Shown here: positions 1 to 6,931 of the stretch, piece after piece
How positions within the stretch are numbered: the stretch's first letter is position 1
Layout of the letters: each line of letters begins with the position of its first letter
Assembly: GCA_021796315.1 (NCBI GenBank)
Contig: JAJYOH010000063.1
Coordinates: 1-16,909 of the forward strand
Direction of reading: 5' to 3'
DNA: 16,909 nucleotides
DNA from: Chloroflexota bacterium
GTDB taxonomy: Bacteria; Chloroflexota; Anaerolineae; Anaerolineales; Villigracilaceae
The notes under the pieces: model-generated
Database searches by the model: none
What the model saw: only the letters and a program-made list of their open reading frames with translations
What the model was told of the DNA's origin: nothing
Program-made: the position numbers and the translations under genes

Positions 1-49
1 GAGGCGCAATGGCTTGTAAAAGTGCTAAAATCTCTGTCATGGGCTTTTC

Positions 50-86
50 CGAGTAGGTTGGGTTGTGAGAGACACAACTTTACTCG
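50..86. other. two-part stem-loop
   Basis: Bases 50-55 pair perfectly with 81-86 (CGAGTA/TACTCG), and bases 62-67 pair perfectly with 73-78 (GTTGTG/CACAAC), around a five-base loop AGAGA. An asymmetric internal bulge of six and two bases separates the two stems. It lies just upstream of the decarboxylase remnant. No T-tract follows, so it is not a good intrinsic terminator. Its role is unknown. Confidence 0.35.
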
Positions 87-91
87 ATTAG

Positions 92-250
92 CCCTATTTC
101 ATTCGTCTAATTTTGGCGAAGGTATTGCAGTTGAAGGATAATTTTACGGAACGCGAAATTGTTATTCTGGCGTCAACGGCAGCCCAGGTAAATTATTGGG
201 CCAGACTTATTCAGGCTTTGGGAATTCCGCCAGCTGGTTTCGGCGAGTAA
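92..250 (+). pseudogene. C-terminal remnant of a carboxymuconolactone decarboxylase-family gene
   Basis: The plus-strand frame ending in TAA at 248-250 encodes FTEREIVILASTAAQVNYW followed by ARLIQALGIPPAGF. I recognise this as the end of the AhpD/carboxymuconolactone decarboxylase (CMD) fold, where the last helices carry a FSEREIVEL...NR...LG pattern. The same frame has stops at 89-91 and further upstream, and I find no N-terminal half or CxxC redox motif in any frame of the first 90 bases. Recognisable homology starts near base 125, about 40 codons. No ATG precedes it, so it is probably a decayed or truncated gene rather than a short protein. A frameshift with the rest outside the window cannot be excluded. 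It ends four bases from the convergent thioredoxin gene. Confidence 0.5.
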
Positions 251-253
251 CGA

Positions 254-781
254 TTACGCTTTTTCCGCTTTGCTGGTAATTTGTTTGAAATAGCCGGTGA
301 TTGCCTTCCAGATTGGACAGCGATCATAGACGGCTGTAAAAACAACAGCGGCGCCAAGGATATATAGAATCCAGCTATTGCTGACCATTGTGCCGATTCC
401 TGCGATAACCAGGCCCGCCCCAACACGTAAAACGCGTTGACCGTTGGTGAGAATGGATTGTGTTGGAACACTGCCAGTTGCCAGTGACTCAAACAGGGAT
501 CGCAAAGTGCCGGATGGTTTTGCGCCTACATAGCGCAGGATTTCTTTGCCATTGTTGTATACGATCAAAGTTGGAATGCCATAGACATGCAGCTCACGCA
601 GGAGGTCGGCACTCTCATCGGCATTGATTTCCCACAAGTCGACGCGCCCGTTATATTCCTGCGCTAATTTTTCCAGTGTTGGTTTAATTGCTTTGCAAGG
701 CCCGCACCAGGGTGCCCATAAGTCAACTACAACTGGGAGTGGGCTTTGCTGTAATTTTTCGAAAAAGGTTTTTGTTTCCAT
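254..781 (-). CDS. membrane-anchored thioredoxin with C-terminal DUF2892 domain
   Basis: This 175-residue protein starts with a complete thioredoxin fold at residues 1-105. It has the active site W25-C-G-P-C29, which does thiol-disulfide exchange, and the cis-proline at P70 (GIPT). Residues 112-160 form a second domain with two hydrophobic segments (about 118-133 and 137-151) ending in DRCPIW. This matches the YgaP-like transmembrane family DUF2892, whose members end in a CPxY/W motif, so C155 is a third conserved-looking cysteine. The protein has no signal peptide. The fold is probably tethered to the membrane by its C-terminus and faces the cytoplasm (inference). The gene follows the stand-alone DUF2892 gene after 55 nt and is likely co-transcribed. 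No Shine-Dalgarno sits close to ATG 781. An AAGGAG lies about 40 nt upstream, and no in-frame alternative start was found. Confidence 0.88.
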   Translation of the reverse strand: METKTFFEKLQQSPLPVVVDLWAPWCGPCKAIKPTLEKLAQEYNGRVDLWEINADESADLLRELHVYGIPTLIVYNNGKEILRYVGAKPSGTLRSLFESLATGSVPTQSILTNGQRVLRVGAGLVIAGIGTMVSNSWILYILGAAVVFTAVYDRCPIWKAITGYFKQITSKAEKA

Positions 782-836
782 ATAAAAGAAGGGCGCAGCA
801 ACAACCGCGCTCTTGGCTCCTTAAATTGAAATGTTG

Positions 837-1034
837 TTATTTGTGTGTGCTAAATTTGAGTACTGCGTAAAGCGGGCAAAAACCAATAGCGCCAGTCAGC
901 AGCAGAACTACACCCAGGACATCAAAAACAATTGCCAATGTTCCGCCCATTGCGCCGCCAAAGCCCAGGTACAACAAAATAACGCCCACTACAGCGCGGA
1001 TGATGCGGTCAAGGTTCGATTCATTTAATTTCAT
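837..1034 (-). CDS. DUF2892 (YgaP-like) small membrane protein
   Basis: This 65-residue protein carries an N-terminal amphipathic stretch with the NESNLDRIIR pattern typical of DUF2892, then two hydrophobic helices (about 13-27 and 31-50), then the family's closing motif GFCPLYAVL. Length and architecture match free-standing members of PF11127, whose biochemical function is unknown; in YgaP the domain anchors a rhodanese. A strong Shine-Dalgarno (GAAGGAGGC, plus-strand bases 1039-1047) lies a few bases before ATG 1034. It is the first gene of a two-gene unit with the thioredoxin-DUF2892 fusion. The two DUF2892 units are clearly paralogous in layout and both keep the Cys-Pro pair. Confidence 0.88.
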   Translation of the reverse strand: MKLNESNLDRIIRAVVGVILLYLGFGGAMGGTLAIVFDVLGVVLLLTGAIGFCPLYAVLKFSTHK

Positions 1035-1193
1035 TTTAGCCTCCTTCAGGCATGAGAAACAGTAATTGTTGTTTGTTTTGATGCTAATATCTCAAAAAAG
1101 TTACACCGGCGGAAGGCGGTAGTTTAAAAAGCATAATCAGATATAAAAAAGCGCTGCTCATGCTTTTAGTTTATTTATGGGGGTAGTTGCCAG

Positions 1194-1199
1194 TATAAT
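1194..1199 (+). promoter_or_regulatory. -10 box for the pseudouridine synthase gene, leaderless geometry
   Basis: A perfect TATAAT ends seven bases before ATG 1207, so the expected transcription start falls on or next to the A of the start codon. No Shine-Dalgarno is present. No clear -35 box is seen at 16-18 nt spacing. This supports choosing ATG 1207 over the in-frame ATG 1177, which would place the promoter inside the coding region. Confidence 0.55.
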
Positions 1200-1206
1200 A
1201 TTGGCT

Positions 1207-2010
1207 ATGGAAGAACGAATACAAAAAATACTTGCACAAACTGGACTGGCCTCCCGCAGGTCAAGCGAAGAGTTCATTTCTGAGGGACGTGTCCGCGTAA
1301 ATGGTGTCGTTGCCAAACTTGGACAAAAAGCTGATCCTGCAAAAGATAAGATCACAGTCGATGGCCGGGCAATCAAGCCGCCTGAGCAAAAGATTTATAT
1401 TGCCTTGAACAAGCCGCGTTATGTCTTGTCCACCGTTGAGAAGGAAGCGGGTGACACACGTCAGACGGTTCGGGATTTGATCCCGGTAAGTGAAAGATTG
1501 TATCCGGTTGGCCGTCTTGACTTTGAAAGCGAAGGCTTGGTGTTGATGACCAATGATGGCGATCTGGCGCAAAAGCTGACTCATCCTTCGCATGGTCACC
1601 AAAAAGTCTATCGTGTGTTATTGGCGCGCAAACCCGACCAGGAGCAGTTAGCTGCCTGGCGGCGCGGGGTGGTGCTTGAGGATGGATACAAGACTCAACC
1701 CTCAGATGTAAAGGTCGACTCGACTTTTGGAAAAGGCGCATGGGTCAGGGTTGTGATGCGAGAGGGGCGCAAACGGCAGATTCGGGAAACGGCTTCGCTT
1801 CTTGGGTTGCCAGTGGTTCGGATTTTGCGTACGAGTATCGGCGAATTGCAGCTTGGTAAACTAAAGCCCGGTGAGTGGCGTTATCTTACATCCGTCGAGA
1901 CCGATGCTTTGAAAGCGAATGGGCCAAAGGCTGCACAGCCCAAGCTGTCATCAGTTCGTCGAGGAAAAGATATCACCCGTCGAAAAGTAGTTGGCAAAGC
2001 TTCGAGGTAA
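1207..2010 (+). CDS. rluB: rRNA pseudouridine synthase, RsuA/RluB family
   Basis: The enzyme isomerises a specific uridine in ribosomal RNA to pseudouridine. The 267-residue product begins with an S4 RNA-binding domain (about residues 2-50, with ILAQTGLASRR and VRVNG). A catalytic domain follows with the family signature GRLDFESEGLVLMTNDG, where D105 is the expected nucleophile. The EGRKRQIR motif lies near residue 190, and a basic tail follows from about residue 240, as in RluB. Exact target position cannot be decided from sequence, so the symbol is the closest family match rather than proof. An in-frame ATG 30 bases upstream exists, but the start at 1207 aligns with the family start (MEERIQKILA) and with the -10 box. 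The gene converges on the CBS gene across a shared terminator. Confidence 0.92.
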   Translation: MEERIQKILAQTGLASRRSSEEFISEGRVRVNGVVAKLGQKADPAKDKITVDGRAIKPPEQKIYIALNKPRYVLSTVEKEAGDTRQTVRDLIPVSERLYPVGRLDFESEGLVLMTNDGDLAQKLTHPSHGHQKVYRVLLARKPDQEQLAAWRRGVVLEDGYKTQPSDVKVDSTFGKGAWVRVVMREGRKRQIRETASLLGLPVVRILRTSIGELQLGKLKPGEWRYLTSVETDALKANGPKAAQPKLSSVRRGKDITRRKVVGKASR

Positions 2011-2084
2011 GGAAAGGCTTTTTGCGGGGAACCCCTTTTGGTCAGAGTTGATGCGGATTGTTGTCCAGCCCCAATTATTTTGCA

Positions 2085-2123
2085 GAATAAAATCCTCCGA
2101 AAATTTTTCGGAGGATTTTATTC
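2085..2123. terminator. bidirectional intrinsic terminator
   Basis: Bases 2085-2102 pair perfectly with 2106-2123 (18 bp) around a three-base loop, with a GC-rich core (CCTCCG/CGGAGG) flanked by A/T tracts on both sides. Read on the plus strand it ends in ATTTTATTCTTTT. Read on the minus strand it also gives a T-rich run. It lies between the convergent pseudouridine synthase (stop at 2010) and CBS gene (stop at 2136) and can serve both. Confidence 0.88.
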
Positions 2124-2135
2124 TTTTATCGTTAT

Positions 2136-2771
2136 TTATCGTATATCCCAAACTTCTTTGACGATTCCCCAGATAACCTTCTTCACTTGGTTCTTTGTCA
2201 GGCCGGCTGTTTTGAATGTTATCAATTTGGTATTGGGATCTTCGCCGGTGAACTGTCCGAAGGAGATAAAGTCTCCGCCTGCATCGGCTATGGCTTTTGT
2301 GATCTTCGCGAGCGCGCCATGTTTGTTTTGGATAAGGGCGGTCACGCGGACGCCTTTATCGCGCGCACCCATTAGCTCGATGAAAATCCTGAACAGATTG
2401 GTTTCGGTAATAATACCAACCACTTTTCCGCTGCGCATGACAGGCAGGCCGCCGATCTTGTTGTCGGCCATGATGCGTGCGGCCTCTTCGATGGGGGTGT
2501 CTTCATCCACCGTCATAACTTTCCTGGTCATCACTTGCTTGACCGTGATTTTGCTCAGCAGATAATTCATTTCCCAAATGCTTAGGCTTGAGACCGGGGA
2601 GGGGGATGCGTTAAGCAGGTCGGTTTCAGAAATAATGCCGACCAGTTTGCTGTCTTTGATGACCGGTGCGCGGCGAATGTGTTCTTTCTTGAACAGCGCC
2701 AGGGCATCATGGATGGGCGTTTCGGGCGCGATTGAAATTACGGGATGTGACATTCTTTCACCGACTAACAT
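2136..2771 (-). CDS. CBS-domain pair plus ACT domain protein (AcuB-like)
   Basis: The 211-residue soluble protein has two tandem CBS domains (about 7-60 and 77-133). Each shows the hallmark order 'V.TV..DTPI.EA...M......LPV...GK.VGIIT.TDL'. A C-terminal ACT-like segment follows at about 140-211 (VRVTALIQNKHGALAKITKAI). CBS pairs bind adenine nucleotides and ACT domains bind amino acids, so this is a ligand-sensing regulatory protein. The same architecture occurs in AcuB-type proteins, but no acetoin genes are nearby, so no specific pathway is claimed. A good Shine-Dalgarno (AAGGAG) stands eight bases before ATG 2771. The gene is monocistronic, ending at the shared terminator. Confidence 0.88.
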   Translation of the reverse strand: MLVGERMSHPVISIAPETPIHDALALFKKEHIRRAPVIKDSKLVGIISETDLLNASPSPVSSLSIWEMNYLLSKITVKQVMTRKVMTVDEDTPIEEAARIMADNKIGGLPVMRSGKVVGIITETNLFRIFIELMGARDKGVRVTALIQNKHGALAKITKAIADAGGDFISFGQFTGEDPNTKLITFKTAGLTKNQVKKVIWGIVKEVWDIR

Positions 2772-2826
2772 ATTTGTCTCCTTGGAAGGTTGTAATCCGA
2801 TGTGTTATAAAAATTAGCACAATCAA

Positions 2827-2832
2827 ATTATA
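2827..2832 (-). promoter_or_regulatory. possible -10 box for the CBS-ACT gene
   Basis: A TATAAT reads on the minus strand about 56 nt before ATG 2771. The expected start near 2820 would leave a leader of about 50 nt that includes the AAGGAG Shine-Dalgarno. No good -35 box is seen at the normal distance. Confidence 0.35.
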
Positions 2833-2985
2833 TGCGGATTCTTGAGAAAGATTGTCACGGATTTGGCGTAAAAAAGATCATGATAAAAAACATCCTTTTT
2901 TTCAGGCCTAGCGCCTTGTCCTGTTTTGAAAATTTCCTGAAGGTTATAAGGCTGAATCTGCATTGGGCGCTGAGATCAAAAAGTC

Positions 2986-3014
2986 TTGCCAAAATAGAAA
3001 ATATGTTCTATAAT
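2986..3014 (+). promoter_or_regulatory. sigma70-type promoter of the VOC/SnoaL pair
   Basis: TTGCCA (2986-2991) and a perfect TATAAT (3009-3014) are separated by exactly 17 nt. The predicted start is near 3021, about 30 nt before ATG 3052, and leaves room for the AGGAG Shine-Dalgarno at 3041-3045. Confidence 0.75.
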
Positions 3015-3051
3015 TTGGTCGTTGTTATCGCAAATTGAAAAGGAGAATAAA

Positions 3052-3405
3052 ATGACCAAACGAAATATTGTGCATGTTGAATTCTCGTCCCGCAATCTTG
3101 AAGAATCCGGCAGGTTTTATAAAGAGTTGTTTGGCTGGGAGATCACGCCTGTGCCTGAGATGAACTATACTCTGTGGAAAGCGGGAGATGGTTCAGGCGG
3201 AGGCTTCAATCCAATTGATGGATATACCAGGCAAGGCGATGTGCTGGTATATGTTGACAGCGATGACATCGAGGCCGATCTCAAGAAAGCCAAGTCGCTT
3301 GGCGCAACCATCATTCAGGAAAAACACGAAATTCCCGGCCAGGGTTGGTTTGGTGTGTTCAAGGATTTAACTGGAAACCTGGTGGCGCTTTTTAAAGGAA
3401 TGTAG
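3052..3405 (+). CDS. VOC (glyoxalase/bleomycin-resistance fold) protein
   Basis: This 117-residue protein has the typical single-domain VOC layout: the opening strand IVHVEFSS, the helix motif ESGRFYKELFGWEI, and the closing strand pair QGWFGVFKDLTGNLVALFKG. It resembles the COG3324 group of predicted lactoylglutathione-lyase-related enzymes. H8 sits at the usual first metal-ligand place, but the usual terminal Glu ligand is replaced by hydrophobic residues (LVALF), so metal use and substrate are uncertain. I chose ATG 3052 because AGGAG (3041-3045) precedes it by six bases. An upstream TTG at 3022 is in frame but would coincide with the predicted transcription start. It is the first gene of a two-gene unit with the SnoaL-like gene. 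Confidence 0.85.
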   Translation: MTKRNIVHVEFSSRNLEESGRFYKELFGWEITPVPEMNYTLWKAGDGSGGGFNPIDGYTRQGDVLVYVDSDDIEADLKKAKSLGATIIQEKHEIPGQGWFGVFKDLTGNLVALFKGM

Positions 3406-3436
3406 TCAAATTAAAAGCAGAAAGGAGCGAAGAGAC

Positions 3437-3802
3437 ATGTCAACCAGAGATCTGGTTCAGAGTTATTACGACAGCCTGAATCGGCACGATGATAAGTGGC
3501 AGGAACTTTACAACGATGATGCGATCTTTGCCGACGCTTCGCAAACGCTCAACGCAAAAGGGAAAGCCGCGGTCATTCAATCTTTTGTTCCCTTTTTGAA
3601 AGGCGTTGAAAGGGCGGTGGTCAAGCAAATGATCGTGGAAGGCGATGATGCGTGCGCGATTGTTAACTATGATTACATAAATCCAAAAGGGGCAAAGCTA
3701 AATCAGGATGTCGCTGAAGTTTGGAAAGTAAAAAATGGAAAACTAGCCCAACTCATCATTTACTTCGATCTCACTGTCTATCGAAATTTTATGAGGAGTT
3801 GA
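3437..3802 (+). CDS. SnoaL/NTF2-like fold protein
   Basis: The 121-residue protein opens with an amphipathic helix (RDLVQSYYDSLNRHD) and an acidic loop (LYNDDAIFAD). Beta strands ending in VWKVKNGKLAQLIIYFDLT follow, which is the usual pattern of the cone-shaped NTF2/SnoaL fold. Members act as small isomerases, hydrolases or ligand-binding proteins, and no specific reaction can be assigned. An AAAGGAG lies about nine bases before ATG 3437. The 31-base gap after the VOC gene, and the shared promoter and terminator, indicate one transcript. Pairing of VOC and NTF2-fold proteins suggests small-molecule or detoxification chemistry (inference). Confidence 0.82.
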   Translation: MSTRDLVQSYYDSLNRHDDKWQELYNDDAIFADASQTLNAKGKAAVIQSFVPFLKGVERAVVKQMIVEGDDACAIVNYDYINPKGAKLNQDVAEVWKVKNGKLAQLIIYFDLTVYRNFMRS

Positions 3803-3821
3803 TGGCTTTCCAAAAATAATC

Positions 3822-3853
3822 AAGGGCGACCGAAAGGGCCGCCCTTACTTTTT
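3822..3853 (+). terminator. intrinsic terminator after the VOC/SnoaL unit
   Basis: AAGGGCG (3822-3828) pairs with CGCCCTT (3840-3846). The 11-base loop can extend pairing through ACC/GGG. The run TTTTT follows at 3849-3853. The structure overlaps the stop codon of the convergent phosphatase gene. On the minus strand it is followed by ATTATTTTT, so it may work in both directions. Confidence 0.78.
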
Positions 3854-4468
3854 ATTGAAATTCAACGCCAGTGGCGGACGGCGATTGAGCCATAAAAGTT
3901 GTGCGCCCATTTCGCCAATTGCCAAAGCCGTTACCGAACCCGTGTCACAGCCAAGCCTTTGAAAATTATCGAGCGGCAGACCAAGATAATGTGCGACGGC
4001 CAGTTTGATCGGGTCGGAATGAAAGGTGCAGACGACGATATCGCGCGGTTTGTGTTTTGCGCAAATCGCATCCAGCGTGGACGTGATACGGGTCTGCGTT
4101 TGCAGGAAGCTTTCCCCGCCTGGATGCCCCGCTCGTGATGGCGCACGCTGGACAATCTTCCAATATTTTGTCAGCGCCAGCTTGCGGATGGATTGTCCCT
4201 GCCATTTGCCGACATTTGATTCCAGCAGACCCGGCTCTTGAATAACATCCAGTTTACGAGCTTGGGCGATGGGTTTGGCGGTTTCCATGGCGCGTTCAAG
4301 CGGACTTGAATAAATGGCTTTGATCGGAATTTCAGCTAGCGCTTTGCCAAGTTCTTCGGCTTGCTTCTGTCCGCGTTCGTTCAAGTGGACCCCGGGTAAT
4401 CGCCCCGCGAGTTTTCCGGTTTTTGTATATTCGTTTTCTCCGTGACGGATGAGCAGGAGTAAGGGCAT
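3845..4468 (-). CDS. histidine phosphatase family protein (phosphoglycerate mutase-like)
   Basis: The 207-residue protein shows the branch-1 histidine phosphatase catalytic set: R8-H9-G10 at the start (LLLIRHGEN), the YSSPLERAMETA motif with R59, and the second catalytic histidine H150 in CTFHSDPIK. The late part (LGLPLDNFQRL..DTGSV) resembles the MSMEG_4193-type predicted phosphatases more than glycolytic phosphoglycerate mutase. It probably removes phosphate from a small metabolite, identity unknown. ATG 4468 is chosen because the family begins right there. The longer in-frame start at 4573 would add 35 residues encoded inside the rarA 3' end. It starts two bases after the rarA stop, so it is translationally coupled and in the same operon. 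Confidence 0.87.
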   Translation of the reverse strand: MPLLLLIRHGENEYTKTGKLAGRLPGVHLNERGQKQAEELGKALAEIPIKAIYSSPLERAMETAKPIAQARKLDVIQEPGLLESNVGKWQGQSIRKLALTKYWKIVQRAPSRAGHPGGESFLQTQTRITSTLDAICAKHKPRDIVVCTFHSDPIKLAVAHYLGLPLDNFQRLGCDTGSVTALAIGEMGAQLLWLNRRPPLALNFNKK

Positions 4469-4470
4469 TT

Positions 4471-5877
4471 TTATTTGATCTTCCGTTTCATTTCCATGAT
4501 TTGTTCCTCGTTCATATCGGGAATATTTTTGACATCTGTAATTCCCAGCGCTTTGCGTTGAGCCTCGCGCCACATTTCCAAGCGTGTAGCCACTTGAGAC
4601 TCATAACCTTCAGCAGATGGTTTATAGAAATATGTTCCCAATAATCGTTTGGGCAAATATTGCTGCGGCGTGAAGTGACCTTCCTGTTCGTGCGGATAAA
4701 CATAATCCTTGCCCTGGCCAGTTGCATCACCGTCACGATTGGAATCTTGAAGATGTTTTGGAACGGAAACCTGTCCCTCTTCTTCCAATTTTTTCATGGC
4801 TTTGAAATACGATCCCGCGCTATTGGATTTAGGCGCAGTAGCTAAGTAGAGTGTCGCTTCGACGATGGGATAAACGCCTTCGGGTAATCCAATAAAATCA
4901 AAGGCTTGCGCGGCTGATGATGCGACGACAATTCCCATCGGATCAGCCAGACCGATATCTTCTCCAGCCAAAATAATTAATCGCCGCAGAATAAAGCGCG
5001 GGTCTTCGCCTGCGTACAACATTTTTGCCAGCCAATACAAGGCTGCGTCCGGGTCGGAGCCGCGCACGGATTTTATAAATGCGGAAATCGTATCGTAATG
5101 CGCGTCGCCGTCTTTGTCGTATAAAACTGCGCGGCGCTGAATGGATTCTTGCGCGACATCCAGCGTAATGTGAATCGCGCCATCAACGTCGGGAGACGTT
5201 GACTCCACAGCGAGCTCGATGGCATTTAGCGCGTTGCGGGCGTCGCCGCTGGCCATCTCAATTAAATGGCCGCGCGCTTCCGGGTCCAGAATGACGCGCT
5301 TGTTTCCGTAGCCGCGTTCCGGGTCTGCAAGAGCGCGATCCAGAAGAATCCCGGTCTCAGTTTGATTTAGATTTCGGAGTTGGAAAACGCGCGAACGTGA
5401 GATCAGAGCCTTGATGACCTCGAAGTACGGATTCTCGGTCGTCGCGCCGATGAGGGTCACGGCTCCGTTCTCGACGTGGGGCAGGAGCGCGTCTTGTTGG
5501 GCCTTGTTCCAGCGATGGACTTCATCCACAAAAAGAATCGTGCGCTCGTTGTGCAGTCGCCTGCGTTCGAGCGCGGCTTCGACAACTTCACGCAGTTCGG
5601 CCTTGCCAGCCAGAATGGCCGAGATCGTGACGAAGTGACTCTTGGTGGTGTTGGCGATGACTTGCGCCAGCGTGGTTTTGCCGGTGCCGGGAGGTCCCCA
5701 TAAAATGATGGATGTGAAAAGCCGGTCCGCTTCGATGGCGCGGCGCAGAAGTTTGCCCTCGCCGACGATGTGTTCCTGACCGATATATTCGTCCAGCGTG
5801 CGCGGACGCATGCGCGCAGCCAGCGGCGCTTCGCTTTTCATACGTTCCTGCATGGCGTGGTCGAAGAGATCGGTCAT
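4471..5877 (-). CDS. rarA: replication-associated recombination protein A (RarA/MgsA AAA+ ATPase)
   Basis: RarA is a clamp-loader-like AAA+ ATPase acting at stalled replication forks. The 468-residue protein begins with the family motif RMRPRTLDEYIGQEHIVG. It contains Walker A GPPGTGKT (61-68), Walker B ILFVDE (114-119), sensor 1 LIGATTENP (142-150) and the SRSRVFQL stretch that carries the arginine finger. The C-terminal tetramerisation region (ISAFIKSVRGSDPDAALYWLAKM and EDIGLADP) is intact. Length is normal to slightly long. There is no Shine-Dalgarno before ATG 5877. Instead an extended -10 box lies six bases upstream, so the mRNA is probably leaderless. The phosphatase gene follows directly. 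Confidence 0.96.
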   Translation of the reverse strand: MTDLFDHAMQERMKSEAPLAARMRPRTLDEYIGQEHIVGEGKLLRRAIEADRLFTSIILWGPPGTGKTTLAQVIANTTKSHFVTISAILAGKAELREVVEAALERRRLHNERTILFVDEVHRWNKAQQDALLPHVENGAVTLIGATTENPYFEVIKALISRSRVFQLRNLNQTETGILLDRALADPERGYGNKRVILDPEARGHLIEMASGDARNALNAIELAVESTSPDVDGAIHITLDVAQESIQRRAVLYDKDGDAHYDTISAFIKSVRGSDPDAALYWLAKMLYAGEDPRFILRRLIILAGEDIGLADPMGIVVASSAAQAFDFIGLPEGVYPIVEATLYLATAPKSNSAGSYFKAMKKLEEEGQVSVPKHLQDSNRDGDATGQGKDYVYPHEQEGHFTPQQYLPKRLLGTYFYKPSAEGYESQVATRLEMWREAQRKALGITDVKNIPDMNEEQIMEMKRKIK

Positions 5878-5883
5878 GCAGTG

Positions 5884-5892
5884 ATTATAACA
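5884..5892 (-). promoter_or_regulatory. extended -10 promoter of rarA, leaderless geometry
   Basis: On the minus strand the sequence TGTTATAAT is a perfect extended -10 element (TGn plus TATAAT). Only six bases separate it from ATG 5877, which puts the predicted start at the start codon. No -35 consensus is seen, which is normal for extended -10 promoters. The upstream gene's terminator ends just before it. Confidence 0.65.
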
Positions 5893-5896
5893 ACAA

Positions 5897-5926
5897 CAAA
5901 TGAAAAGGGCCGCTTCTGCGGCCCTT
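5897..5926 (-). terminator. intrinsic terminator of the GAPFWFD membrane-protein gene
   Basis: A perfect nine-base-pair stem (5905-5913 with 5918-5926, AAGGGCCGC/GCGGCCCTT) has a four-base loop. On the minus strand a T-rich tail TTTTCATTTG follows. It lies 18 bases after the stop of the 5944-6900 gene and before the rarA promoter, so it separates the two transcripts. Confidence 0.8.
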
Positions 5927-5943
5927 GTTGATTGAACCTTTTC

Positions 5944-6900
5944 TCATTCGACTCTCTTCGGCTCCTGCCCGGATTTAAGACCAAGCAATTTATTCAAGGT
6001 GTCGAACCAGAAAGGCGCGCCCATCGAAGCCGCCGCGCCGCTGATAATGAAACCAAGCGCTTTTAGCAATCCATCGCCAATCGGATTATTTGTTGACGGA
6101 ACGTTTTCCGCTGTCCAGCCGACGGGCAGACTTAATTTGTTTTGCGCCAGCGTTCCGATTGCCTGATTATTGGCGCTGTCATCAGGCTTGATATTTTGTG
6201 CCTGCGCCACAATTGTTTCTCTCAGGGTTGGTTGCAGCCATAATTGCTTGACAATGTAAATCGAATCTACATTGAAAGCGACTGCCAGTAGAAGGCCGAG
6301 AAAAAATGCGATGGTCTGTGATTTTTTGCGATAAAGCTCTGTGGCCTGTACCATCGTGGAGTTGAACCACGATTCGGCATTTCCGCGAAACTCGGCTAAT
6401 GATTTTTCCGCATTCTCTAATGCTTGAACGGTTTCGCCCTCAGCCTTTTCGATCTTTTGATTCAATTCAAAATTTGGCAGGAGAAATTCGACCGTGCGGG
6501 CAATGGATTTATCCATTCCCTTAAGAGTTGTCATGCTTTGAGCCATGCTGGTTTGCATGGCGTCCAGGCTCATTCTCCCGGCGGGAATTTCGTTTCCGGT
6601 TTTTCCTGCGTTCAGGAAAATATCCACAGCCGCTTTTGCAAATATTGGATTGGGAATATCCACAGGTCTTCTGTCTTGTCCCCATTTTTTCACGTTCAAG
6701 GATTTGATGAAAGGGTGCTGGTAGAACTGGTCGCGCAGGTCCTTGTTCCTGAACATTTCAAGCAATCTATCTTCGAGGAACTTTGAGCGCGTGCCGAGCA
6801 GATCGATGATAACTTCCTGGATTTGCATGGTTGCCATGCTAAGAATTAGCCATGCCATGACCAGGCCGATTGTGATTTCGAGAATGCTATCCAGAGTCAT
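5944..6900 (-). CDS. uncharacterised membrane protein with GAPFWFDxLNK motif
   Basis: This 318-residue protein has a membrane segment at about 6-27, a long soluble region with heptad-like charged helices (about 145-195), a second membrane segment at about 196-212, a loop, and a third at about 278-297 that runs into GAPFWFDTLNKL (294-305). I know this ending, and the QHPFIKSL motif near residue 62, from a widespread family of conserved bacterial membrane proteins of unknown function. No enzyme motif is visible. It has its own promoter and terminator and a strong Shine-Dalgarno (GAGGAGG) before ATG 6900, so it stands alone as a transcription unit. I do not assign a function. Confidence 0.82.
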   Translation of the reverse strand: MTLDSILEITIGLVMAWLILSMATMQIQEVIIDLLGTRSKFLEDRLLEMFRNKDLRDQFYQHPFIKSLNVKKWGQDRRPVDIPNPIFAKAAVDIFLNAGKTGNEIPAGRMSLDAMQTSMAQSMTTLKGMDKSIARTVEFLLPNFELNQKIEKAEGETVQALENAEKSLAEFRGNAESWFNSTMVQATELYRKKSQTIAFFLGLLLAVAFNVDSIYIVKQLWLQPTLRETIVAQAQNIKPDDSANNQAIGTLAQNKLSLPVGWTAENVPSTNNPIGDGLLKALGFIISGAAASMGAPFWFDTLNKLLGLKSGQEPKRVE

Positions 6901-6931
6901 TTGATCCTCCTCAGTGATGTAAGATAAGCCC

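Noticed and set aside
50..86. Integron attC site
   Set aside because: One arm contains GTTGGGT, which fits GTTRRRY, but no matching RYYYAAC partner is present and no integrase is nearby.
1..141. Open plus-strand frame at the left edge as a partial gene
   Set aside because: The 46-codon reading has no recognisable pattern, contains the stem-loop and ends before the decarboxylase homology in a different frame.
2832..3038. 68-codon plus-strand ORF before the VOC gene
   Set aside because: It contains the predicted -35/-10 promoter, has no Shine-Dalgarno and no recognisable protein pattern.
4469..4573. Longer N-terminus for the histidine phosphatase
   Set aside because: The extra 35 residues lie within the rarA coding region in another frame and precede the canonical LLLIRHG start.
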